NCBI GenBank assembly: GCA_910589635.1
Contig: CAJUTD010000056.1
Location: 1 to 21,222, forward strand
DNA length: 21,222 bases
Reading direction: 5' to 3'
Source: an uncultured Lachnospiraceae bacterium
Lineage (GTDB): Bacteria; Bacillota; Clostridia; Lachnospirales; Lachnospiraceae
Below are positions 7,094 to 12,780 of the stretch, piece by piece; position 1 is the stretch's first letter; each line of letters starts with the position of its first letter. A program made the translations under genes and the position numbers. The notes under the pieces are model-generated. The model was given only the letters and a program-made list of their open reading frames with translations. It did no database searches and was not told the DNA's origin.

Positions 7094-7756
7094 TTATACT
7101 GTAGTGTCCTTTTGTTCTGATTCCTTACTTTTTGAGGGTTCGCTTTTTTCACCATCCCTCTTTGACGGCATCACCGTAATTTCTGCTGCACTATTATCAT
7201 CTGTGAAAATTACCATAACAATATCCCCTACAGAAATGTCAGAAATCGTTATCTCCTCACTGCTCTCTTCCTTATCAGGCATCTCGCCTGCCGGCGCTTT
7301 CCCATCCGGTTCTGAAGGCATTTCCCCCTCTTTCATTTCTTGTCGGCTATCCGGCTTTTCCGGCATCTCGCTATCTTCTATTCCCTGTCGGCTATCTGGC
7401 TTTTCCGGCATCTCGCTATCTTCTATTCCCTGTCGGCCGTCCGGCGTTTGCGGAACATCCCCGTTTTCAGGCAACCCCCGCATATTCGTACGCCTAATAA
7501 CCGTATCTTTCGTAACCGTTATCTCCTGTTCTTCCCCTGTCAATTCTGAATCAGCCATAGAAGCCATGTTACCGTCTGCAACTTTTATAATGATCGTATC
7601 TTCTGTCACCTTACTGACCTCTCCGTGCACGGCATTCTCATTTTCCCACTCCCTGGTAATATTCTTGTCTTCCTGTTTATCTGATTTGCCACAGCCATTC
7701 AAGCTTATAACCGCCATAGACACACTCAGCAAAATTACTGCTAGTTTATTCTTCAT
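7094..7756 (-). CDS. Repeat-containing probable lipoprotein, first gene of the efflux operon
   Basis: This 220-residue product has a lipoprotein-type signal peptide, with a hydrophobic run AVILLSVSMAVIS and a cysteine at 22 in the lipobox-like LNGC. The Asn at -2 is not ideal. Two short beta-rich segments, GEVSKVTEDTIIIKVADG (about 45-62) and ITISDISVGDIVMVIFTDD (about 167-185), resemble halves of a small OB/DUF5666-like surface domain. They flank a central Met/Pro/Glu-rich repeat (EMPEKPDSRQGIEDS units) and a charged C-terminus. The start follows an AAAGGATTGGTGG box. It lies 23 bases before the adaptor gene and probably belongs to the same transcript. A role as accessory or substrate-binding lipoprotein of the exporter is inferred from context only. 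Confidence 0.75.
   Translation of the reverse strand: MKNKLAVILLSVSMAVISLNGCGKSDKQEDKNITREWENENAVHGEVSKVTEDTIIIKVADGNMASMADSELTGEEQEITVTKDTVIRRTNMRGLPENGDVPQTPDGRQGIEDSEMPEKPDSRQGIEDSEMPEKPDSRQEMKEGEMPSEPDGKAPAGEMPDKEESSEEITISDISVGDIVMVIFTDDNSAAEITVMPSKRDGEKSEPSKSKESEQKDTTV
7341..7430 (-). repeat. Tandem 45-bp repeat (two copies) in the lipoprotein gene
   Basis: Copies 7341-7385 and 7386-7430 differ at a single base (CCGG versus CTGG), and a diverged third start follows at 7431. Each encodes a 15-residue unit of the GIEDSEMPEKPDSRQ type in the frame of the lipoprotein. The near identity suggests recent slippage or recombination and probable length variation between strains. Confidence 0.85.
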
Positions 7757-7803
7757 AAATCCACCAATCCTTTCTAATACCGCTTACTTTTTAATTCCCG
7801 CTC

Positions 7804-7850
7804 AGTATAATCTCAGAACTTTAAATGAAGCTTAAAACTGCCTTGAAATT
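7804..7850 (-). promoter_or_regulatory. Candidate promoter/operator of the lipoprotein-ABC operon
   Basis: The stretch between the regulator terminator (7971) and the lipoprotein start (7756) holds no gene and must carry the operon's promoter. The best -10 on the minus strand is TATACT (7809-7804); no good -35 is seen at 17 bases. Just upstream are two GTT-centred half sites, GCAGTTTTA and AAAGTTCTG, 19 bases apart. They loosely resemble LytTR direct repeats, although the usual spacing is about 21-22. A weak -35 with upstream repeats would fit an activator-dependent promoter. All of this is tentative. Confidence 0.3.
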
Positions 7851-7970
7851 TTGTGAAATTTCTGTGCCCTGCCTTTTGTGTGTATGCACTTTTTGCTGGA
7901 CGGCTTTTTATTTTGTTGCCAAGCCATAAATTTCAGTGCCTTAGAATAAAACATGCTCGCCTAATGGACG

Positions 7971-8003
7971 AAAAAAACAGTAACTTAGTTTCCCAAGCTA
8001 CTG
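7971..8003 (-). terminator. Strong terminator of the two-component operon (GAAA tetraloop)
   Basis: On the minus strand an 11-bp stem (8003-7993 with 7988-7978, two G-T pairs) closes on a GAAA tetraloop and is followed by seven T (7977-7971). It lies about 100 bases after the regulator stop codon and separates the kinase-regulator transcript from the lipoprotein-ABC transcript. Confidence 0.85.
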
Positions 8004-8104
8004 CTTTGTATCTTACCCTCAATAATAAAAAATCGAGTTTTAGTATAAGCAACAAAATGCCATGTTTTGTTATATCAGAAGTCCAGTATTTTTGAGTTTT
8101 ATTT

Positions 8105-8824
8105 TCAGAGTTCTTTCATCATGCGTGTGGACATCAAGCAAGTTTCCCTGTTGGTAAAATAGATAATTCGATTTTTAGTGTCTATTTCTTTTATGTTATT
8201 TTTATTTACCAGAAAAGACCGATGGCAACGTACAAAGTTATCGTCCAATGTGCTTGCCAGTTCTTTTATCGTGCTGGTAAATTCAATTTGACGGTCTTTC
8301 GCATGAAGAATGACTTTATGGATATTACTGGAAGTTTCAAAAAAGAAAATATCGTCATAGTCTATGCTGATTTTTCGTTCTCCCACTTCAATTGTATAAA
8401 CTTTATGTGTTTTGTTGGTCTGGAGGGCATAACGTTCCATTGCATTTAATAGGCATTCTCTGATTTTCACTTTTGCTTCGGCAGGGTTGTCCTTTAATAC
8501 AAAATCCATTGCTTCCACCCGATATTGAAAGGTCATGTAGCTTAGTTCGGAATGTGCAGTTATAAATATGATAAAACCACGGGGGTCAAACAATCTGATT
8601 TCTTGTGCGAGTTTCATTCCGTTCATGCTGCTGTTCAGATCAATATCAAGGAAATAAATGCCTGTGTTCTGACTAGTCTTGACCTTTTCAAGCAGTACAT
8701 AAGGGTCTCCTGTATCTAAAATAAACTGCATATCCAATTCTTCTATCAGCATAGTATTCTGGATGATTTGCATAATAGTCCGCCGCTGTGCTGCATTATC
8801 CTCGCATACAAAGATGTCTAGCAT
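8105..8824 (-). CDS. AgrA-like response regulator, receiver plus LytTR DNA-binding domain
   Basis: The 239-residue transcription regulator partners with the kinase encoded upstream. The receiver domain (1 to about 125) has the acidic pocket E8-D9 and the phospho-acceptor D60 in YFLDIDL, with T/S position ITAHSE and K111 (VLKDN) as expected. The second half (about 140-239) is a LytTR domain: the IDYDDIFFFETSSNIHKV pattern and FVRCHRSFLVNKNNIKEID are diagnostic of AgrA/ComE/VirR proteins. These bind paired direct repeats upstream of promoters. An AAAGGAG box lies 9 bases before the ATG, and the start is 50 bases after the kinase stop. The lipoprotein-ABC operon directly downstream is the likely target, by proximity only. 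Confidence 0.94.
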   Translation of the reverse strand: MLDIFVCEDNAAQRRTIMQIIQNTMLIEELDMQFILDTGDPYVLLEKVKTSQNTGIYFLDIDLNSSMNGMKLAQEIRLFDPRGFIIFITAHSELSYMTFQYRVEAMDFVLKDNPAEAKVKIRECLLNAMERYALQTNKTHKVYTIEVGERKISIDYDDIFFFETSSNIHKVILHAKDRQIEFTSTIKELASTLDDNFVRCHRSFLVNKNNIKEIDTKNRIIYFTNRETCLMSTRMMKEL

Positions 8825-8874
8825 ATTATGTCACTCCTTTCCTTGTAATTGCCCGCATTTTTATGCCATAAAAG

Positions 8875-10197
8875 TTACACCCCTGTGGCGTTTCTGTCGG
8901 CAAGTTCCACATATTGCATGAAACAACCACATTGCATTGTTGTTTCATGCAATATATTGTCATAGGAACTGATGATTTTCTGAGCGTTGCAAAGTCCAAT
9001 TCCCTGATGCCCAATTTTTGTACTATAGCCTTTTTGCTTCAACTTATGCAGCGCCTCGCCGTTATCCCGAAAACAGTTATTTATGATGATTGATACACTA
9101 GCCTTATTCTGGATGATATTTAAGCCTATTTGCGGCTGCTTGGTTTCCAGTGCAGCTTCAATCGCATTGTCCAAAAAGATTCCCAATATTCTGGCAAGGT
9201 CTACGGTGTCTATCGGAAAAATGTCCACCTTGTCGGGAATATCAATCGTGACATCAATACTCGACTCATGTGCATAAATCATTTTTGCGGAGAGCAGGCT
9301 TTTGATTTCCAACACGCCGATATTGCTAAGCTGGTTCAGCTTGTAATCACCTTGGTCAATCAGATTCTTTGTTGGGAAGATTTTATTTTCAAAAAACCTC
9401 TTTAATTCGTCCACATCTCCATTTTCAATATAGCCGGACATAGAGAGCAAAATGTTAATGTAATCATGTTTAAAAGAGCGCAAACCGTTATACATAACTT
9501 CCAGATTATGGGTGTAGTCCTGTAAATCCTGCAAGGCTTTCTGGTTTGCTTCTGTCTGTATTTTTTCCAGATAGGAACGGCGCATAGCCAGGATTATAAA
9601 AAGCATAACAAGCAGATACCCTGAAATATGTAAGACATTATTATATACCATTCTGCCGACAGATCCATTTTGTCCCGGAATCAAATCATCAAACAGATAT
9701 ATGGTTATAAGGAGCAGTAATGTGGCATCAATCAAATACCATGTCTGCGGAAGTCGTAAGATACCTTTTCTTGAGAGTAAAATTTTTTTTAGCAGCCTAC
9801 CGCAAAGCAACGTAATAAAATAAAACAGCAAAATACGAATCAGCCTGACACCGAAAGAAAAATACGGCTGATTTGATAAACTCAGGGGAAACAACATATT
9901 TAGAAGACCTGCCAGCAAACCATCTATCACAAGGGCAAGCACGGATCCAATCATGCCCATACAAATATTCTGGGATGCGCTGTCACGGTAGGCTGCCAAT
10001 GCATAGATACAAACTACTGCCGGAATACCGAACAGTCCGTATGGTATACATGACAGGAGCGTTACAGGCGCTCCGGCAATCAACAGCAGCATATAAAGCA
10101 TTATAAACGCTTTCAAGCTCATGCGCTGAGACCAAACATTACGAATGGCAATGGAAAGCAGAAAAAAAGACGACAATATGTCAATATAGTGCATCAT
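8875..10197 (-). CDS. AgrC-like (HPK10) membrane sensor histidine kinase
   Basis: I take the start at the complement of 10195-10197 (440 residues): AGGAGGG lies 5 bases upstream. The longer frame from 10257 would begin inside the -35 box of the gene's own promoter. About six hydrophobic segments fill residues 5-205, as in peptide-sensing AgrC kinases. A coiled linker (about 208-240) leads to the phospho-acceptor motif SFKHDYINIL with H244, then the N box FLDNAIEAA (N344) and glycine box GHQGIGL (about 396-402) of the ATP-binding domain. The missing D-box and the FKHDY motif are typical of the HPK10 family. It forms an operon with the LytTR regulator. The signal is probably extracellular and peptide-like by family analogy, but no agrB/agrD is seen here. 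Confidence 0.94.
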   Translation of the reverse strand: MMHYIDILSSFFLLSIAIRNVWSQRMSLKAFIMLYMLLLIAGAPVTLLSCIPYGLFGIPAVVCIYALAAYRDSASQNICMGMIGSVLALVIDGLLAGLLNMLFPLSLSNQPYFSFGVRLIRILLFYFITLLCGRLLKKILLSRKGILRLPQTWYLIDATLLLLITIYLFDDLIPGQNGSVGRMVYNNVLHISGYLLVMLFIILAMRRSYLEKIQTEANQKALQDLQDYTHNLEVMYNGLRSFKHDYINILLSMSGYIENGDVDELKRFFENKIFPTKNLIDQGDYKLNQLSNIGVLEIKSLLSAKMIYAHESSIDVTIDIPDKVDIFPIDTVDLARILGIFLDNAIEAALETKQPQIGLNIIQNKASVSIIINNCFRDNGEALHKLKQKGYSTKIGHQGIGLCNAQKIISSYDNILHETTMQCGCFMQYVELADRNATGV

Positions 10198-10228
10198 CCG
10201 ATCCCTCCTTTCAAGTTTTACCTCCCTG

Positions 10229-10257
10229 ATTATACTGTATGTGATTGTTTGTATCAA
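10229..10257 (-). promoter_or_regulatory. Promoter of the kinase-regulator operon
   Basis: On the minus strand TTGATA (10257-10252), a 17-base spacer and a perfect TATAAT (10234-10229) precede the kinase start by about 30 bases. Upstream, TGAATAA and TTATTCA form a separated inverted repeat (about 10281-10287 and 10314-10320) in the region shared with the divergent small gene. Confidence 0.8.
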
Positions 10258-10421
10258 GTGTTGCCCTGCGAAAATGATGAATAATTACGTGTTCTGTAAG
10301 GGGAAAATGCACTTATTCATGGATTAAGGCATTTTATGACGATTTTGAGAGAATTATTATTTTCCCTGATACACTATTTGATGGTAAATATATATTTGTT
10401 TCGGAAAGGAGATTTGAAGAT

Positions 10422-10613
10422 ATGAAGAATTTATTAAAAGGAGCAGCAATAACGGTAATCGTACTTGTTGTTTCAATGGTAATCCAGATATTCTGCAATG
10501 TAAAGGGTATTCAGATAGACTTGACAATAGCAGGTCCTATGTCAGCGGTTTGTGCAATGTTGGTTTATCACGGCTTGACCAAGAATGAAAAAAATAAAGA
10601 TAACCAGGAATGA
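10422..10613 (+). CDS. Small two-helix membrane protein divergent from the AgrC-like kinase
   Basis: This 63-residue protein has two predicted membrane helices, about 7-26 (AAITVIVLVVSMVIQIFC) and 36-54 (IAGPMSAVCAMLVYHGL), and a Lys/Asn/Glu tail. AAAGGAG is placed 10 bases before the ATG. It is transcribed away from the kinase-regulator operon, with a possible TTGAGA/TACACT promoter at about 10342-10372 (spacer 19, so weak). I do not recognise the family. It lacks features of an AgrD precursor, with no amphipathic leader and no acidic C-terminal recognition tail. A role as accessory sensor, immunity or modulating membrane peptide is only suggested by its divergent placement. Confidence 0.7.
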   Translation: MKNLLKGAAITVIVLVVSMVIQIFCNVKGIQIDLTIAGPMSAVCAMLVYHGLTKNEKNKDNQE

Positions 10614-10704
10614 AAAAGTATGTACTTTTCATTTTGCAAAAATATAATAACATCTTACATTTTTTGATGGAGGAACGACATATCATAACAGAGCCAGATG
10701 CAGA

Positions 10705-10742
10705 GCCGATGAACTTGTGAATAAAAATCACAGTTCATTGGC
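10705..10742. terminator. Stable hairpin downstream of the small membrane protein (possible terminator)
   Basis: Bases 10705-10720 pair with 10728-10742 over 15 bp (one G-T, one bulged T) around an A-rich 7-base loop, about 90 bases after the stop codon. The following tract CCTGTTTCATTT is only partly T-rich. Nearer the stop, 10610-10632 forms a weaker AT-rich inverted repeat. The rest of 10743-10909 shows no supported gene; a 24-codon open frame at 10760-10834 (ends MTEKT) has no recognisable start signal. Confidence 0.45.
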
Positions 10743-10909
10743 CCTGTTTCATTTCATAAGGTTTTAAGGTGAACGCCCGCCACATAAAAAACGATGTTAT
10801 GATGGACAGTATTGCTATGACCGAAAAGACTTAACAGACACTCGCCAGACCTGTTTTAAAATTTGAGGGGATTTTTATGTTCTTTTTTCGAGTAGTTATC
10901 TATCATTCC

Positions 10910-11812
10910 TCATACCCTTTTCACATAATCAGAATGGATATAGCCCTCTTTCCCCTCCACGATAATACGTATCCAAGGCCCAGAAGTACCGAGTACATCA
11001 AAAAGATTGCCTTTGTTCAAAAAACGAATTACGTTATCTCCCATTTCTGGCGTCTTCCGCACACGTACCCCGTCACCAGTACATTCTGCCACATAGCTCG
11101 TTTCGCCGAGTACAAAAATATACCTGGCCGCGCCGTAACCTGTAACACCCTGATACTTAACCTTGTGCCATTCATCGCCGCGCTCTACAATTTCCACTTC
11201 CGCTCCTTTCGGAATAGAGGATATCCTATTACCATTTGGCGTCTCTCTGATTAACAGTGGATCCTTCTCTGTAACTACAATTCCACGAACTGAATTCTGC
11301 TCTTCTGTCGAATGGATGGGATCGTCCTTCCCCTGAATCTGCTCTTTGAAATCCTCCCACAGCGTCGGATCGTCCATCATATTCCTGGGGCAGTGCTTCC
11401 CAGTTGCATCATAATGGCGAATAACCCTCTCAGCCGAAATTCCTGTAACGCGCATAAGATACTTGGCGAGCGCAATCGTATTCGCCCTTGCCATATTGTA
11501 ATCCCCATCAGCATTCACACAAATTTCCACATTAATCGTATTTTTGTTAGTTGCGTCCTCGATCGGATGCTCTCCGTATTTCTTGCCTACAGAATATGTG
11601 CCGTCCCCAAGTTCCGCCGCCTGATATACGCCATCTGAACCACAGTAATAGTGGGCAGATATGCTCAAATGCCCTGCTGCCTGCGCCTGTGCATGCCGTC
11701 TCGCTCCCGCTCCTTCTGAAAAATTATCTGTCTCATGGATGACAATATATTTCGGCTCATTCTGCCCCGTATAGGTGTTTTCCGTTGTGATAAAACCTTT
11801 ATTAATATCCAT
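10910..11812 (-). CDS. N-acetylmuramoyl-L-alanine amidase (Amidase_2) with two SH3 domains
   Basis: The 300-residue cell-wall hydrolase cleaves the bond between muramic acid and L-alanine in peptidoglycan. The catalytic domain (about 15-160) carries the T7-lysozyme zinc ligands H26 (VIHETD), H133 (IRHYD) and C141 (KHCPR), plus K139. The H-K-C spacing is the same as in T7 lysozyme. Two bacterial SH3 domains follow (about 178-234 and 239-298) and should bind the wall. There is no signal peptide or membrane helix, as in phage endolysins. The ATG lacks a clear ribosome binding site (only GAAAGCGGG about 10 bases upstream), so translation may be coupled or weak. It follows a membrane protein and a possible tiny membrane peptide on the same strand. 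Confidence 0.9.
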   Translation of the reverse strand: MDINKGFITTENTYTGQNEPKYIVIHETDNFSEGAGARRHAQAQAAGHLSISAHYYCGSDGVYQAAELGDGTYSVGKKYGEHPIEDATNKNTINVEICVNADGDYNMARANTIALAKYLMRVTGISAERVIRHYDATGKHCPRNMMDDPTLWEDFKEQIQGKDDPIHSTEEQNSVRGIVVTEKDPLLIRETPNGNRISSIPKGAEVEIVERGDEWHKVKYQGVTGYGAARYIFVLGETSYVAECTGDGVRVRKTPEMGDNVIRFLNKGNLFDVLGTSGPWIRIIVEGKEGYIHSDYVKRV

Positions 11813-11854
11813 ATAGATGTACCCGCTTTCTTGCAGCTGCTTTCATTCACTGTT

Positions 11855-11938
11855 TTATGTAGCGGGCAGTAATTTTATTCCTAAAAATAGGATTGCAAAC
11901 ATAAAAACAACAGACAGCCCTTTGGCAACCTCATTCAC
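11855..11938 (-). CDS. Possible 27-residue single-helix membrane peptide (GTG start)
   Basis: A frame starting with GTG (complement of 11936-11938) overlaps the stop of the preceding gene by 8 bases and ends at TAA (11857-11855). It encodes NEVAKG, a hydrophobic helix (LSVVFMFAILFLGIKLLP) and stops. The size, single helix and position directly before an endolysin-like amidase are reminiscent of a holin-like or accessory lysis peptide. There is no good ribosome binding site, so expression would depend on coupling to the upstream gene. It could be chance; a comparison of synonymous substitution between related genomes would decide. Confidence 0.3.
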   Translation of the reverse strand: MNEVAKGLSVVFMFAILFLGIKLLPAT

Positions 11939-12347
11939 TGAGAACACTTCGCAATCCATATAATACCAGAACCGCTGCCAGATACACAATCGCCCCAACA
12001 GCCATCAGGGACAACCAGCCAAATATTACTCCTGCTGTTATTCCGATAATAATGGCTGCTGCCTGAACCCAAATCCTGGCATCGTAAAGACAGGCAGCAA
12101 TCATCACCTCTAGTACCAGAACAATGCAGACCACTACAACCGGCATCTGAAATGCAAATACGCAAGAGAGGATTGCAACAAAAAGTCCCAGTGCAAACAC
12201 TGACAATATTCCATAAAACCTTCGTCTCTTCTGCCTTTGACGCTCCTCGTGCTTCGCAATCTTTCTATGGGTATTATCCCTCTTAAATTCAGCTATCTCC
12301 ACTATTTCCAAATCATTATCCCTTGCGGTAGATTTTTCATTCTCCAT
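11931..12347 (-). CDS. Uncharacterised four-helix membrane protein
   Basis: The start at the complement of 12345-12347 has GGAGG 5 bases upstream, giving 138 residues; a longer frame to 12392 has no such site. The first 50 residues are strongly charged, with a basic stretch KHEERQRQKRRR just before the membrane. They are followed by about four tightly packed helices (about 51-75, 77-92, 96-114, 116-135). I do not recognise a family. The cytoplasmic charged N-terminus and compact hairpins recall small holin-like or DUF membrane proteins, but nothing decisive is visible. It is the first gene after the tRNA-Thr terminator and may share a transcript with the amidase downstream. A weak promoter (TTGAAT, 17, TATTTT) lies about 12370-12400. 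Confidence 0.75.
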   Translation of the reverse strand: MENEKSTARDNDLEIVEIAEFKRDNTHRKIAKHEERQRQKRRRFYGILSVFALGLFVAILSCVFAFQMPVVVVCIVLVLEVMIAACLYDARIWVQAAAIIIGITAGVIFGWLSLMAVGAIVYLAAVLVLYGLRSVLSE

Positions 12348-12413
12348 GCAAACCTCCAAATATACGAAAAATAACCACGGTAATCTTTTCATTCAAACTG
12401 TATTCTTTATGGC

Positions 12414-12449
12414 AAAAAGCGCCTTCCCACAGCTCTGTGAAAAGGCACT
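12414..12449 (-). terminator. Intrinsic terminator of the tRNA-Thr gene
   Basis: On the minus strand AGTGCCTTTTCACA (12449-12436) pairs with TGTGGGAAGGCGCT (12431-12418) over 14 positions with three G-T pairs, loop GAGC, then five T (12418-12414). It starts 9 bases after the tRNA 3' end. Confidence 0.85.
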
Positions 12450-12457
12450 CCCTTAGC

Positions 12458-12530
12458 AGCCAAAGAAGGGACTCGAACCCTCGACCTACGCATTACGAAT
12501 GCGACGCGCTACCAACTGCGCCACTTTGGC
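12458..12530 (-). tRNA. tRNA-Thr, anticodon CGU
   Basis: The minus strand folds as a full cloverleaf: acceptor GCCAAAG/CTTTGGC (7 bp), D arm with AGTTGGTA, anticodon loop TTCGTAA on a CGCA/TGCG stem giving anticodon CGT (reads ACG, threonine), variable AGGTC, and T arm GAGGG-TTCGAGT-CCCTT. The discriminator is U and CCA is not encoded. The coordinates include the discriminator base. A promoter and a terminator flank it closely, so it is a single-tRNA unit. Confidence 0.95.
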
Positions 12531-12554
12531 ATAAATATTATCAAATCCTTATAT

Positions 12555-12583
12555 ATTATATCCGCTTTGCAATCATTTTGCAA
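12555..12583 (-). promoter_or_regulatory. Promoter of tRNA-Thr
   Basis: On the minus strand TTGCAA (12583-12578), a 17-base spacer and TATAAT (12560-12555) lie about 24 bases before the tRNA 5' end. This is a close match to the housekeeping consensus. Confidence 0.8.
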
Positions 12584-12600
12584 GTGTTTTTTTTATTTTT

Positions 12601-12690
12601 TCAGTTCAATTGTATCAGTTCAGTTTATCCAGCCGGAATCAATCCGTAAAATTCACGCGTGAAAATGTTTCACATAATCGATCCCGGCTG
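12601..12690. repeat. Direct repeat and large imperfect hairpin between tRNA-Thr and the GH43 gene
   Basis: TCAGTTCA occurs twice 14 bases apart (12601-12608, 12615-12622). Next, CAGCCGG (12630-12636) pairs with CCGGCTG (12684-12690), with three more pairs after one mismatch. The loop contains the 12-base palindrome TTCACGCGTGAA (12652-12663) and GTGAAA/TTTCAC. No T run follows on either strand close to the stem, so it is a poor intrinsic terminator. The remainder of the 12531-12780 gap shows no gene. Confidence 0.5.
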
Positions 12691-12780
12691 AACATGAGCA
12701 TCATGGACAAATTTCCCGTAAGCAGCGAAACCTGCCATAACTACATTTCAAAATAGCTCACCTGAACAGATCTGCACTGC

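Noticed and set aside
7341..7460. CRISPR-like repeat array
   Set aside because: Two adjacent 45-bp copies with no spacers and in-frame coding; a coding tandem repeat, not CRISPR.
7044..7835. 263-residue plus-strand frame covering the lipoprotein gene, with repeated FSGISLSSIPCRLSG units
   Set aside because: The repeats are simply the complement of the 45-bp duplication. The minus-strand frame has a signal peptide, ribosome binding site and operon context.
10198..10257. Twenty-residue N-terminal extension of the histidine kinase
   Set aside because: Its ATG lies inside the -35 box of the gene's promoter, and the internal ATG at 10197 has a strong ribosome binding site.
10760..10834. 24-codon plus-strand frame ending MTEKT, considered as a mobile-element gene remnant
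   Set aside because: It looks protein-like but is too short to assign, and no start signal, partner fragment or repeat supports it.
12458..12530. Second copy of the tRNA-Thr 3' end as an attachment-site repeat
   Set aside because: I looked through the window for GTTCGAGTCCCTTCTTTGG or its complement and found only the tRNA itself; any att repeat must lie outside.
12630..12690. Intrinsic terminator for the GH43 gene
   Set aside because: The stem is long and has a large loop, but no T run follows on the minus strand, so I list it as a structured repeat instead.
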